64,000 nt of DNA from Halopseudomonas aestusnigri. GTDB taxonomy: Bacteria > Pseudomonadota > Gammaproteobacteria > Pseudomonadales > Pseudomonadaceae. The stretch spans positions 34,274 to 98,273 of the forward strand of contig NZ_NBYK01000003.1 of NCBI RefSeq assembly GCF_002197985.1, written 5' to 3'. The first letter of the stretch is position 1. Each line of letters opens with the position of its first letter. A program made the translations under genes and the position numbers. Below are positions 36,279 to 45,635 of this stretch, in pieces. The notes under the pieces were generated by a model. It did not search any database and was not told where the DNA came from. It saw only the letters and a list, made by a program, of their open reading frames with translations.

Positions 36279-37655
36279 TCAGATCAGCCGCACCTTGAAG
36301 CGGCGCCCCTTGATCTTGCCGTCTTCCAGGCGCTGCAGTGCCAGTTTGGCCTGATCACGGCGGATGGCGACGAGGGCCTGATAGTCGCTGATGCTGATCT
36401 TGCCGATCGCATCACCAGTCAGGCCGGCCTCGCCGGTCAGGGCGCCGAGCAGATCGCCGGGGCGCAGTTTGTCCTTGCGGCCACCGGCTACTGCCAGTGT
36501 ACGCATGGGGGCAATCAGCGGCCGGTCCGGGCGCTCCGGCAGGCGTTCGATGTCCTGCCAGTTTAGCTCGCCGCAGGCTTCCTCAATCGGCTTCAGACGC
36601 TTGAGTTCGCGCGGGGCGACCAGACTCAACGCCAGACCGGATTGGCCGGCACGACCGCTGCGACCGATGCGGTGAACATGGGCGGCCGGGTCGGCAGCCA
36701 GCTCGACATTGATGACTGCCGCGACGCCGGCGATGTCGATGCCGCGTGCGGCGACGTCGGTGGCGGTCAGCACGCTGCAGCTCTGGTTGGCGAACAGCGC
36801 CAGTACCTGATCGCGCTCGCGCTGCTCCATGTCGCCGTGCAGGGCCTGGGCGCTGATACCTTCCTTGTTCAGATAATCGGCCAGTTCCTGACACTGCTGG
36901 CGCGTATGACAGAAGGCGATGCAGGGTTGCGGGCGGTTGGCTGCGAGCAGGCGCAAGACTGATGCGAAGCGCTGCTCCGGCTGAATTTCATAGAAGCGCT
37001 GTTCGATCGGGTTTTCCGGCGCGGACTGCTCAATCCGCACCTGCGCCGGATTGCGCTGAAACTCGCCGGTCAACTGCTCCAGACTCTCGGGGTAGGTAGC
37101 CGAAAACAGCAGGGTCTGGCGGCGGCTCGGGGTCTGCTGGATGATCTCGCGAATGGCATCGACAAAGCCCATGTCGAGCATGCGGTCGGCCTCATCAAGC
37201 ACCAGGCAGTTCAGCTTGTCGAGGCTCAGGGTGCCACGTTTGAGGTGGTCCTGCACGCGCCCCGGCGTGCCGACGATGACGTGGGCGCCCTGTTCCAGTG
37301 ACGCTGCCTGCGGGCCGAAGGGAACGCCACCGCTGAGTGTCACGATCTTGATATTGCCCATGCCGCGGGCCAGCTTGCGCAGCTCATCGGTGATCTGGCC
37401 CGCCAGTTCGCGGGTCGGGCTGAGTACCAGTGCCTGACACCCGAAAAAGCGCGGGTTCAGCGGCGTCAGCAGGCCGATGCCGAACGCAGCAGTTTTGCCG
37501 CTGCCGGTGGGCGACTGGGCGATCAGGTCCTGACCGGCCAGAATGGGTGGCAGTGCCTGTGCCTGAATCGGCGTCATGCGCTCGTAGCCAAGCTGGGTAA
37601 GTGTCGCCAGCATGCTTTGCGGCAGTGGCAGGGTATTGAACTGATCGGAAGTCAC
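36279..37655 (-). CDS. dbpA: ATP-dependent RNA helicase DbpA
   Basis: A 458-residue DEAD-box protein. Q motif, Walker A (SPTGSGKT), DEAD ([14 protein letters not shown]), SAT and HRIGRSGRAG motifs are intact. The C-terminal DbpA RNA-binding domain (about 385-458, ending GRRFKVRLI) recognises 23S rRNA hairpin 92 during 50S assembly. It has a GTG start at 37655 with AAGGG upstream. DbpA and RhlE are the two helicases in the window, of different subfamilies. Confidence 0.93.
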   Translation of the reverse strand: MTSDQFNTLPLPQSMLATLTQLGYERMTPIQAQALPPILAGQDLIAQSPTGSGKTAAFGIGLLTPLNPRFFGCQALVLSPTRELAGQITDELRKLARGMGNIKIVTLSGGVPFGPQAASLEQGAHVIVGTPGRVQDHLKRGTLSLDKLNCLVLDEADRMLDMGFVDAIREIIQQTPSRRQTLLFSATYPESLEQLTGEFQRNPAQVRIEQSAPENPIEQRFYEIQPEQRFASVLRLLAANRPQPCIAFCHTRQQCQELADYLNKEGISAQALHGDMEQRERDQVLALFANQSCSVLTATDVAARGIDIAGVAAVINVELAADPAAHVHRIGRSGRAGQSGLALSLVAPRELKRLKPIEEACGELNWQDIERLPERPDRPLIAPMRTLAVAGGRKDKLRPGDLLGALTGEAGLTGDAIGKISISDYQALVAIRRDQAKLALQRLEDGKIKGRRFKVRLI

Positions 37656-37706
37656 GGCAGGCGCCCTTTGGACCGGGCGCTGCAGTGTAGCAGAGATGAC
37701 TGGTAC

Positions 37707-37871
37707 TCAGCGACGGATGCGGGTCTTGCGAAAGCCGCCGTGGCTGGGAAAGGTGCCGGTGTCGCCGGTCAGCCAGAATCGCGTCGCCCGGTAGGCCGCT
37801 TGCAGTTTGCCGGTGTGATAGCTGCGGGCCTTGGCATAGGCCCAGCGCCAGCCGCGTTTTCGATCTTCCAT
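37707..37871 (-). CDS. Possible small basic protein
   Basis: An open frame of 54 codons with an ATG start, opening MEDRKRGWRWAYAKARSYHT and ending KTRIRR. It is rich in Arg, Lys and Trp, and lies 51 bp upstream of dbpA on the same strand. No clear ribosome-binding site or family is recognised. The amino-acid make-up looks protein-like, and it fills an otherwise empty gap. Confidence 0.45.
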   Translation of the reverse strand: MEDRKRGWRWAYAKARSYHTGKLQAAYRATRFWLTGDTGTFPSHGGFRKTRIRR

Positions 37872-38015
37872 GGTCGTTGGCCAGTATCGTACTGTGCAAA
37901 ACGGAACTGTTTTGCAGGATTAATGGTAATCAGGCCCGGCTCTGTCATGCCTAGGCTGCCGGAGAATAACGGTATTTTGATATCACTGACAACCGCTGTT
38001 GTCAGTCATTGGCTG

Positions 38016-38975
38016 CTATGCCTGAGGAGCCAGTGTGACCCGGTTTCGCCCTTGCTCCTTGGAGGCATACAGCGCCTTGTCGGCACGTTCCAGCAGCACC
38101 TGGTAGTTGGGCATGTCATCACCGATGGTAGCGACACCGAGGCTGATGGTGTAGCTCAGCGGTGAGCCCTGATAGTCGAGTACCTGCTGCTCAACCGCCT
38201 GACGCAAGCGTTCGGCGAACTGGGCTGCGCCTTCCAGATGGGTGCCCGGCAGCAAGACGACAAACTCCTCGCCGCCGTAGCGTCCGGCGAAGTCGGTTTC
38301 GCGGGCCAGCCGGGAAGTGATTTCGGCCACCGAGCGGATGACTTCGTCGCCGGTCTGATGGCCATAGGTATCGTTGACCCGTTTGAAGTGATCGATATCG
38401 AAGATGACCAGGCTCACCGGGTTGTCGTAACGCTGGTGACGGGCGAACTCCCGCTCCAGGCAGCTCTCCCAGTAGCGTCGGTTGAGCAGTCCGGTCAGTC
38501 CGTCGCGCAACGCCAGCTCCTGCAGCTTGGTATTGGCGGACTCGAGCTGGCGCTTGTTTACGGCAACGCCGGTCACATCGTAGATGATCAGACAGACATG
38601 GTCGGTTTTGCCGGTGGCACTGCGCAGTGGCAGGATGGTGACGTTCTGGTACATTTCATCGGCCAGGCCGGTAATCGGCTGGTAGCTCTTGAAATGCACC
38701 AGACTGGGGCGTTGCTCCCAGATGGTAAAGGCGCGAGTGCCGAGCATCACGGCCGTTTCAACCTTGTGGGTGAACCAGCTCTGGTCGATCTCCGGAAACA
38801 ACTCGAACAGCGAGTGGCGCGAAGCCTGCTCGGCGCTGACACCGGAGTGGTTCTCCATAAAGCTGTTCCAGACTTCGACGTTGTAGTCGCGGTCGAGTAC
38901 GACCACGCCGACGTCGATGCTCTGGACGATATCGAGCAGCCAGTGAAGTTCATTGATATCGAAAGTGTCGGCCAT
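38016..38975 (-). CDS. PAS-GGDEF diguanylate cyclase
   Basis: A 319-residue cytoplasmic protein with an N-terminal PAS sensor (residues about 10-130) and a C-terminal GGDEF domain (about 155-319). The active-site loop GGEEF is intact, and an inhibitory RxxD site (RETD) lies five residues before it, so it should make c-di-GMP with product inhibition. It lies 21 bp downstream of the receiver-CheC gene and is probably cotranscribed. That suggests the receiver protein's state affects its activity. Confidence 0.93.
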   Translation of the reverse strand: MADTFDINELHWLLDIVQSIDVGVVVLDRDYNVEVWNSFMENHSGVSAEQASRHSLFELFPEIDQSWFTHKVETAVMLGTRAFTIWEQRPSLVHFKSYQPITGLADEMYQNVTILPLRSATGKTDHVCLIIYDVTGVAVNKRQLESANTKLQELALRDGLTGLLNRRYWESCLEREFARHQRYDNPVSLVIFDIDHFKRVNDTYGHQTGDEVIRSVAEITSRLARETDFAGRYGGEEFVVLLPGTHLEGAAQFAERLRQAVEQQVLDYQGSPLSYTISLGVATIGDDMPNYQVLLERADKALYASKEQGRNRVTLAPQA

Positions 38976-38996
38976 GTGCTGCGTCTTCTTCCTTGA

Positions 38997-40001
38997 TCAG
39001 TCGATCATGTAGTCGAGCCGCTCCCGCAACTTGGGTACCGAATCTTCGGTAAACAGCAGCAGCAGATCGAAATGAATGTCCAGGTTCTCGAGACCGTAGC
39101 TGATTTCGACAGCCAGCGTGCGTTTCCAGCGGCGCTGATTGATACGAATCAGGTCTTCGATCGGGCAGTGCTGGCCGAGCACCAGTGGATGCCCCTGCGA
39201 CAGCGTAATGTTGAGCTGTTCGGACAGACCGTTGAGGCAGGCGCCGATGATGATACTGGCCAGGTCCAGCAGCATTTCAAGCTGGGCACCCTCATCGCGC
39301 TGGGTGTTCAGCAGTCGGGCAACATCATCGATCTCCGAGTCGTGGAAGATCAGCAGTGCCTCGCCGGCAATACCTCCACCAATATAGCCTTGGCAGATGG
39401 CGGACAGGCGGGCGTCGCGCTGGGCGTCTGCCAGGGCCATGTGCAACTCGCCCACCTCGAGAATGTTGACGTTGGGGATCGGCAGTTTGATGAAGACACC
39501 CAGCACGCGTGCGAGCAACTCGGCGGCGCGGCCCATGGCGACGTTGGATACCTCGCGGAAGGCGTCGCGGAACGAGACATTGGGCAGCGTGCGGTAGACA
39601 TCTTCTTCTGTCGTCGGTGCTGTCGCCATGGGGACGTCAACGCCGAGTGTGTTCAGTGCCTCAGCCAGTTGCATCGGGTCAGCAGGCTTTTTGATGAAGG
39701 CGCGTGCACCGAGTGCCTTGGCCCGGCGTACTGCTTCATCCTGTACGTCGCCGGAAACTACGATGACTTCAGGCGTCAGGCCTTCCTCGCGTAATGCCGC
39801 CAGCACGCCAAAGCCATCCAGCTCCGGCATGGTCAGGTCAAGCAGTACGATCTGTCCATTGCCCTGGCGGATAGCCTCAAGCCCCTCGACCCCGTTGGCG
39901 GCCTGGCTGATGCGGAACGGCCAGTTGGCCGGCAGCGCACGGATGAGCTGCTTCCGAGCCATGTTCGAGTCGTCGCATACAAGCAGAGGAATGGCACTCA
40001 C
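38997..40001 (-). CDS. Response regulator with CheC-like phosphatase domain
   Basis: A 334-residue protein. The receiver domain (residues 1-120) has acidic residues D10/D11, phospho-acceptor D55 and the K104/K105 pair. A CheC-like domain follows (about 140-330). The first CheC phosphatase motif, E-x2-N, is kept (REVSNVAMG, E150 and N153); the second copy is changed (LDLASIIIGA, Ser for Asn). A receiver fused to its own phosphatase type suggests fast self-reset or action on CheY. It heads the operon with the diguanylate cyclase. Confidence 0.87.
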   Translation of the reverse strand: MSAIPLLVCDDSNMARKQLIRALPANWPFRISQAANGVEGLEAIRQGNGQIVLLDLTMPELDGFGVLAALREEGLTPEVIVVSGDVQDEAVRRAKALGARAFIKKPADPMQLAEALNTLGVDVPMATAPTTEEDVYRTLPNVSFRDAFREVSNVAMGRAAELLARVLGVFIKLPIPNVNILEVGELHMALADAQRDARLSAICQGYIGGGIAGEALLIFHDSEIDDVARLLNTQRDEGAQLEMLLDLASIIIGACLNGLSEQLNITLSQGHPLVLGQHCPIEDLIRINQRRWKRTLAVEISYGLENLDIHFDLLLLFTEDSVPKLRERLDYMID

Positions 40002-40052
40002 GGCATGATCCTTGTTGCTAAGCTGTCCGGCAGAGTTCAGTTGAGGGCAGGG

Positions 40053-40095
40053 TGGCCGATAGAAGGCAGATAGCCATCAATAAGTCTATCGGCCA
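40053..40095. promoter_or_regulatory. 11-bp inverted repeat upstream of the receiver-CheC gene
   Basis: TGGCCGATAGA (40053-40063) is repeated inverted as TCTATCGGCCA (40085-40095) with a 21-bp spacer, 52 bp upstream of the receiver-CheC start. It could be an operator or a leader hairpin. The other side of the region leads to the membrane diguanylate cyclase. Confidence 0.55.
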
Positions 40096-40262
40096 AGCAT
40101 GACAACTTATTGACCTGTTGAGAAGGGATATCAGGGTATATGTTTCGGGTTTTTCCGCGAGAATTCGGGTATTTTGCTGACCATGTCCGGCAAACAGGGA
40201 TTACAGGATGATCCGCTACCTGGAGTGGTCCGTTGGCTGTGGTGTTCAAACGGTGATCTGGC

Positions 40263-41333
40263 ATGACTGACAGTCTCGAGCGCAATCTGCAGCATCGGCG
40301 GCGGGTGCTGCGGGCGCTGTTGTGGATGACCCTGATCGCGGGGGCCAGCTTTGCCCTGATCAACATCAAGCGCGAGCTTTATCTGCTGGCGTCGCTGGAG
40401 CTGATCTACGCCGCCTTCGCCGCTTTCATGCTGCGCTTTGTTGATACGACACCCCATCTCAAAGCCTGGACCCTCGCTTTTCTTGTGCCGTTTTTCTGCA
40501 TCATGGTAACTGCCCTGCTGTTGCCGCAGAGCTCGTATACGATCTTTGCCTGGATTCAGTCCATCCCGATCATTTCCTACCTGCTGCTGGGCAAGCGCGG
40601 AGGCTTCTGGATGGCGCTGATCTTCATCAGCCTTGGTGTGCTGGCCTTCAACGTGCGCTATGTGACCGAGTTGAGCCTGGTAAATCTGGCGGTGATGGCG
40701 AACGTGGGCTTCAGTGCTCTGGCGGTGATGCTGTTTTCGCATATCTACGAGCGCAGCCGTGACGATAACGAGCAGCGGCTGATCGAACTGGCCGGCACGG
40801 ACAGCCTGACCGGGCTGGCCAATCGCATGCGCTTGTCGGAGGCCTTTCGTGCGATGCGCAGTCAGGCGGACCGAAGCAATACCCCGTTGTCGCTGGTGGT
40901 GCTGGATCTGGACCATTTCAAGCAGGTCAATGACCGCTATGGTCATGAGGTTGGCGATAGCGTCTTGCTGCACACCGCGCAGTTGCTCAAGCGCCGGCTG
41001 CGAGACTCTGATCTGCCCTGTCGGCTGGGGGGAGAGGAGTTCGCCATGCTGCTGCCGGGTGCAACGCTGGAGCAGGCCGCTGATCTGGCCGACGCTGTCC
41101 GTGTGCTGCTGGCTCAGAGCCCGGTTACAGTCGGCCGGGAAAGACTGAATGTAACCTTCAGTGCCGGGGTTGCCACCCTTGGTGAGGACGGAGACAGCCT
41201 GAGCGAGCTGCTCAGGATCGCTGACCGACGAATGTACGAGGCCAAGGGCGGTGGACGTAATCAGGTGGTTGCCGCCGGGCAGCGCTATGCGCTGGCAAAG
41301 CCGGACTGCACCTCTGATACGTGTTCTGAATAA
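40263..41333 (+). CDS. Membrane-bound diguanylate cyclase
   Basis: A 356-residue protein with about six N-terminal membrane helices (residues about 18-160) followed by a GGDEF domain (about 175-335). The GGEEF loop is intact and the RxxD inhibitory site (RDSD) lies five residues before it. The sensory membrane region is not a family I can name. It is divergent from the receiver-CheC/PAS-GGDEF operon, so three signalling genes sit together. Confidence 0.92.
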   Translation: MTDSLERNLQHRRRVLRALLWMTLIAGASFALINIKRELYLLASLELIYAAFAAFMLRFVDTTPHLKAWTLAFLVPFFCIMVTALLLPQSSYTIFAWIQSIPIISYLLLGKRGGFWMALIFISLGVLAFNVRYVTELSLVNLAVMANVGFSALAVMLFSHIYERSRDDNEQRLIELAGTDSLTGLANRMRLSEAFRAMRSQADRSNTPLSLVVLDLDHFKQVNDRYGHEVGDSVLLHTAQLLKRRLRDSDLPCRLGGEEFAMLLPGATLEQAADLADAVRVLLAQSPVTVGRERLNVTFSAGVATLGEDGDSLSELLRIADRRMYEAKGGGRNQVVAAGQRYALAKPDCTSDTCSE

Positions 41334-41419
41334 AGAACAAATCGTTCAGATTAATTGCCGATGACGTGGGCTCTTCTACACTGTTCACAGAGGTTGATTA
41401 ACGGACGGGAGAGCGAGCC

Positions 41420-42541
41420 ATGCGTATCGGCGTACCACGAGAAATCAAGAATCATGAATACCGGGTCGGACTGACTCCTGCATCGGTGCAGGAGCTGGTC
41501 GGTCACGGACACGTGGTGCTGGTCGAGTCAGGTGCCGGTGACGCGATTGGCTACGATGACGCGTCATACCGGCAGGCTGGCGCCCAGCTGGTTGCCTGTG
41601 AGCAGGTTTTCAGTGACAGCGACCTGATCGTCAAGGTCAAGGAGCCGCAGGCCGAGGAGCGGCAACGCCTGCGTCCAGGGCAGACGCTGTTTACCTATCT
41701 GCATCTGGCGCCGGATCCGGCGCAGACCCGGGACCTGCTTGCATCCGGGGCAACCTGCATTGCCTATGAAACCGTGACGGATGCGGCCGGCCGTTTGCCG
41801 CTGCTGGCGCCCATGTCTGAGGTTGCCGGCCGTATGGCCATTCAGGCCGGTGCCAGCTGCCTGGAAAAGGCCCATGGCGGCCGCGGCGTTCTGCTGGGTG
41901 GCGTTCCGGGCGTGCCACAGGGGCGAGTAGTCATCCTCGGAGGTGGTGTTGTTGGCAGTAATGCGCTGGCGATGGCGGTCGGACTGGGGGCGCAGGTCCA
42001 GGTTCTCGACAAGAGTGCCGACGTGCTGCGTCGTCTTGATGACCGGTATGGCAACCGGATTCAAACCTTGTATGCGACCAATAGCGCAATCGAGGAAGCA
42101 TTGTTGCAAGCCGATCTGGTGGTGGGGGCGGTGCTGGTACCGGGTGCGGCTGCGCCAAAGCTGATCACTGCCGAGATGGTTGCCAGGATGCCGTCGGGCA
42201 GTGTGCTGGTGGATGTTGCCATCGATCAGGGCGGCTGCGCCGAGACCTCTCATGCCACGACCCATGCAGATCCGACCTATATTGTTGATGGCGTGGTGCA
42301 CTACTGCGTTGCCAACATGCCGGGCGCGGTCGCCCGCACGGCGACGCAGGCGCTGAATAATGCGACATTGCCCTTTGTGCTGGCACTGGCGGAGCAGGGT
42401 GTGGCGGCTGCGTTGCGCTCCAATCAGCACCTGGCCAACGGCCTGAATGTCAGTCGGGGGGCGTTGTGCAATCGCGAAGTCGGTGCGGCGCTCGGCTTGC
42501 CGGTGCAGTCTCTGCAGGAGGCCTTGAGCGCGATGGCCTAG
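41420..42541 (+). CDS. ald: Alanine dehydrogenase
   Basis: A 373-residue NAD-dependent enzyme interconverting L-alanine and pyruvate plus ammonia. The start [18 protein letters not shown], the catalytic HLAPDPAQT segment (about residue 95), the NAD site [17 protein letters not shown] (about 170) and the conserved [15 protein letters not shown] are present. GGGAG lies 10 nt before the ATG. It stands alone and is probably induced by alanine; I saw no clear regulator gene next to it. Confidence 0.95.
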   Translation: MRIGVPREIKNHEYRVGLTPASVQELVGHGHVVLVESGAGDAIGYDDASYRQAGAQLVACEQVFSDSDLIVKVKEPQAEERQRLRPGQTLFTYLHLAPDPAQTRDLLASGATCIAYETVTDAAGRLPLLAPMSEVAGRMAIQAGASCLEKAHGGRGVLLGGVPGVPQGRVVILGGGVVGSNALAMAVGLGAQVQVLDKSADVLRRLDDRYGNRIQTLYATNSAIEEALLQADLVVGAVLVPGAAAPKLITAEMVARMPSGSVLVDVAIDQGGCAETSHATTHADPTYIVDGVVHYCVANMPGAVARTATQALNNATLPFVLALAEQGVAAALRSNQHLANGLNVSRGALCNREVGAALGLPVQSLQEALSAMA

Positions 42542-42603
42542 CATGGCTGGCCAGCCAAGGGGTAACGACAACAACGCTTGTAAACCGATGGGGGCTCTAT
42601 AAC

Positions 42604-42924
42604 GTGGACAACCAGACTGCCGCGGCAAACCTGCGGACCCTGTACGACGAATATGCCCGGCGCCTTGATGCGCTGGAGCGCGACCTGCGTAGCAGCCATT
42701 CCACCGACTGGGCCGAGCAGGCCCAGGAGCGCGAGAATGACGATGTGATGCGGGGGCTCAAGCTGGAGGCCGAAGCGGCGCTGCGCGAGGTGGAAGCAGC
42801 GCTGCAACGTCTGCGTGAAGGGTATTACGGGCAATGTCAGCGCTGTGGTGAGCAGATCGCGCCCGCGCGTCTTGAAGCCTTGCCAGCGACGCCCTGGTGT
42901 GCCGGCTGCGCCGATCAGGTCTGA
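42604..42924 (+). CDS. TraR/DksA-type zinc-finger protein
   Basis: A 106-residue protein with an N-terminal coiled-coil helix pair (residues about 5-75) and a four-Cys zinc finger (CQRCGEQIAPARLEALPATP then WCAGC). It is shorter than DksA and closer to TraR/YbiI-like proteins that bind the RNA polymerase secondary channel. The DksA coiled-coil-tip Asp pair cannot be confirmed by eye. The GTG start is inferred, because no ATG lies in frame near it. It overlaps the convergent acyltransferase by 10 bp. Confidence 0.82.
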   Translation: MDNQTAAANLRTLYDEYARRLDALERDLRSSHSTDWAEQAQERENDDVMRGLKLEAEAALREVEAALQRLREGYYGQCQRCGEQIAPARLEALPATPWCAGCADQV

Positions 42925-43808
42925 TCGGTCTCGCTGCGCAACTGGTCGATACGCTGATCCTTGCGTTGCCACAGATCTGAGACCCAGCGCTGAAAGTGCT
43001 CCCGGTAGTGCGGATCGCCGCTGTAGTCGCCCTCTAGCAGGGCCTCTGGCAGCTCGCATTCGTGAATGTCGACGATCACATGCGGGACCTGACCGCTGAC
43101 CAGCGCCCAGAATCCCGGAGGTCGTGCACCGGGGTAGACGATGGTGACATCCAGAACGGTGTGCATCTGTTTGCCCAGCGCGGCGATGACGAAGGCAATA
43201 CCACCGGATTTGGGTTTCAGCAGGTTACGGTAGGGCGACTGCTGCTGAGCGTGTTTGGCCGGGGTGAAGCGCGTGCCTTCCAGATAGTTGACCACGGTCA
43301 CCGGCAGCCCCTGAAACTTCTCGCAGGCACGTTGGGTTATTTCCAGGTCCTTGCCCTGATCCTCCGGATGTTTCGCCAGGTGGGCCTTGCTGTAGCGCTT
43401 CATGAAGGGGTAGTCGAGCGCCCAGAAGGCGAGGCCGAGAAACGGCACCCAGATCAGCTCGCGTTTGAGGAAAAACTTGAAGTAGGGGGTCTTGCGGTTG
43501 AAGGCCTTGACCAGCGCCGGGATGTCGACCCAGGACTGATGATTGCTGATAACCAGATAGGAGTGCTGCTGGCTGAGATTGGCATCGCAACGGATGTCCC
43601 AACGGGTCGGCGTCAGCAGTGCGAAGATCGCCTTGTTGCCCTCTGCCCAGGTTTCGGCGATCCACATGACGGCGGCGGAGCAGAGCCGTTGCAACGGTGG
43701 CCATGGCAGCAGCTTGACTATGCCGATCAGCAGCATCGGGCCGATTCCTGTCAGCGTGTTGAGCAATATGAGCAGGCAGGTAAGGATACCTGTGATCCAG
43801 TGCGGCAT
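42915..43808 (-). CDS. YihG-like phospholipid acyltransferase
   Basis: A 297-residue protein with an N-terminal membrane anchor (MPHWITGILTCLLILLNTL) and an acyltransferase fold: SNHQSWVDI (HX4D, about residue 85) and the NYLEGTRFTPAK glutamate motif (about 175). It resembles E. coli YihG, a 1-acylglycerol-3-phosphate acyltransferase that prefers longer unsaturated chains. ATG 43808 follows AAGGGA. It is the second acyltransferase of this superfamily in the window. Confidence 0.88.
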   Translation of the reverse strand: MPHWITGILTCLLILLNTLTGIGPMLLIGIVKLLPWPPLQRLCSAAVMWIAETWAEGNKAIFALLTPTRWDIRCDANLSQQHSYLVISNHQSWVDIPALVKAFNRKTPYFKFFLKRELIWVPFLGLAFWALDYPFMKRYSKAHLAKHPEDQGKDLEITQRACEKFQGLPVTVVNYLEGTRFTPAKHAQQQSPYRNLLKPKSGGIAFVIAALGKQMHTVLDVTIVYPGARPPGFWALVSGQVPHVIVDIHECELPEALLEGDYSGDPHYREHFQRWVSDLWQRKDQRIDQLRSETDQT

Positions 43809-43959
43809 GGCATGTCCCTTGGGTAATTCAGCTCCAAGCATAGCGAGTTTTCTGCGGCCGCGACCAGTCCATGTTCACCCGTAAGGGTGATGTGCAGGCG
43901 CCCGGGGCGCTTCTATCGTCGGGGGCCTGACGGGGTTACGTTGCAGCCTGGGAGTGGGC

Positions 43960-45606
43960 ATGGGTTCTGCCGGCAAGCTGGATATCTGTTTTCTCTACCG
44001 TCGGGCAGCGGGGGTGCCGATAGTGCGTCGACGTGGTCAGCAGGTTTTGCTTGCCATGCTGTCCGGCGTACTGCTGTGCCTGCCCTGGGTCGATGGCAGT
44101 CTCTACTGGACCGCCTGGTTTGGCTGGCTTCCGCTGCTCTGTGCCCTGCAGGGCGTGTCGCCGCTTCGTGCGGCGCTGCTGGGATGGCTGACCGGCAGCC
44201 TGTTCTATCTGGGCACAGCCTATTGGATGGTCCACTTTGCCATTCACCTCAAGGGCTTGTCACTGCCGCTCAGCGTGCTTCTGGCAGCGCTGTTCTGGAT
44301 CTATTGCGGGGCTGCCATCGGCCTCGGTTGCCTGCTCTATCGCTGGTTGGCTCGGCGTCTGCCGCAACTGGTATTGCTTAGCTTTCCGCTGTCCATCGTC
44401 GGCGTCTGCGCCCTGTTTCCCGGGTTGTTCGATATCCGTTTCAGTGAGACTCAGGCAGCGTTCCTGATCGCGATTCAGGGTGCTGATGTGGTCGGCGCTC
44501 AGGGCATGGATTTGCTGATCCTGCTGGTCAATGGACTGCTGTTTCAGCTGCTTGCGGGTGTGCGCGGTCGGGTGGCGTCGGCACTGGCGGCAACGGGCGC
44601 GGTGCTTGTGCTGGTCTGGTTTGTTTACGGTTGGCAGGCGCTGGCCCACTGGGATGCCGAGGTTGCCAACTGGCAGCGTATGCGTGTCGGGCTGGTGCAG
44701 CCCAATGACGCGCCAACTCGGCGGATCCCCGCGCCGCCCGCGGGATATTCCCGGCAATATCCCGAGGAGATGGAAGCGAGCCGTCGCCTGGCCGCGGCCG
44801 GCGCGCGCTGGGTTGTCTGGCCGGAGGCCCGTTACAAGGGTTACTTTGATCACCAGAGTGTCCGTCAGGCCTACGCCGACCAGGTGCTGGCGATGGGCGC
44901 CGATCTGTTATTCCATGATGTGGAGACCCGCAATCGCCACGCCGAGCCGATCAGCTACAACACGATGGGCTGGCTGCGCCGCGACGGCGAGCTGGCAGAG
45001 CGATACCGCAAGATGCTGCGCGTGCCCTTTGGTGAGTACCTGCCGGCGTTCTGGCAACTGCCCGGCATCAGCACCCTGACCCACGCCGTGCTGGGGGACT
45101 ATCTCCGGCCCGTAGGGGCGGGGGACGCGCATACCCGTTTTGCGATCGACGGGATGCAGGTGGTACCGAAAATTTGCTACGAGACGGCCTTCCCCGAGTT
45201 TATTGCCGACGCGATCGGGGATGAGGTGAGCGGTGCTGTGCTGCTGTTTGTCTCCCAGGACAACTGGTTTGGCGAGACCTCGCAACCCTTTCAGCACCGG
45301 GCCATATCGATCATGCGAGCGGTTGAAAATCGGGTTCCCATGGTGCACCTGATCAACAATGGCCCTTCGGTTGTGGCGGCACCCAGTGGTCGGCCGCTGG
45401 CTGGCACGCCGGCCTTTTCGCGGGCCGAGTTGCTGGTTGATCTGCCCTATTCCGTCAGTGCGCAGGCCAGCTTCTATGGCCGTCATGCACATTTGCTGGG
45501 GTGGCTGTGGCTGGCGATGCTGGCAGCGCTGATACTGCTGGCAATCCTGCTGGTCCGGCGGCAGGAGCGTGACGCCGGCACTGCAGAGGTTCACGGCACT
45601 CGCTAA
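43960..45606 (+). CDS. Apolipoprotein N-acyltransferase-like protein
   Basis: A 548-residue membrane protein. About six hydrophobic helices (to residue about 220) precede a nitrilase-type domain, and a final helix lies near residue 515. The Lnt triad is visible: Glu in WPEARYKG (about 283), Lys in YRKMLRVPFGEYLP (about 350) and Cys in KICYETAFPE (about 402). It therefore looks active. It lacks the usual ybeX/ybeY neighbours, so it may be a second Lnt or a relative with another acceptor. ATG 43960 follows GGGAG. Confidence 0.82.
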   Translation: MGSAGKLDICFLYRRAAGVPIVRRRGQQVLLAMLSGVLLCLPWVDGSLYWTAWFGWLPLLCALQGVSPLRAALLGWLTGSLFYLGTAYWMVHFAIHLKGLSLPLSVLLAALFWIYCGAAIGLGCLLYRWLARRLPQLVLLSFPLSIVGVCALFPGLFDIRFSETQAAFLIAIQGADVVGAQGMDLLILLVNGLLFQLLAGVRGRVASALAATGAVLVLVWFVYGWQALAHWDAEVANWQRMRVGLVQPNDAPTRRIPAPPAGYSRQYPEEMEASRRLAAAGARWVVWPEARYKGYFDHQSVRQAYADQVLAMGADLLFHDVETRNRHAEPISYNTMGWLRRDGELAERYRKMLRVPFGEYLPAFWQLPGISTLTHAVLGDYLRPVGAGDAHTRFAIDGMQVVPKICYETAFPEFIADAIGDEVSGAVLLFVSQDNWFGETSQPFQHRAISIMRAVENRVPMVHLINNGPSVVAAPSGRPLAGTPAFSRAELLVDLPYSVSAQASFYGRHAHLLGWLWLAMLAALILLAILLVRRQERDAGTAEVHGTR

Positions 45607-45635
45607 CCTGCACGCGGCGTATGCAGCTCAGCGCG

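Noticed and set aside
34523-36298. A 591-codon plus-strand open frame opposite the SLC13 gene
   Set aside because: It is a reverse-frame shadow; the minus-strand protein has membrane segments and TrkA-C domains.
37384-37899. 171-codon minus-strand open frame across the dbpA start
   Set aside because: Most of it overlaps dbpA in another frame; only the small 54-codon frame in the gap is worth keeping, at low confidence.
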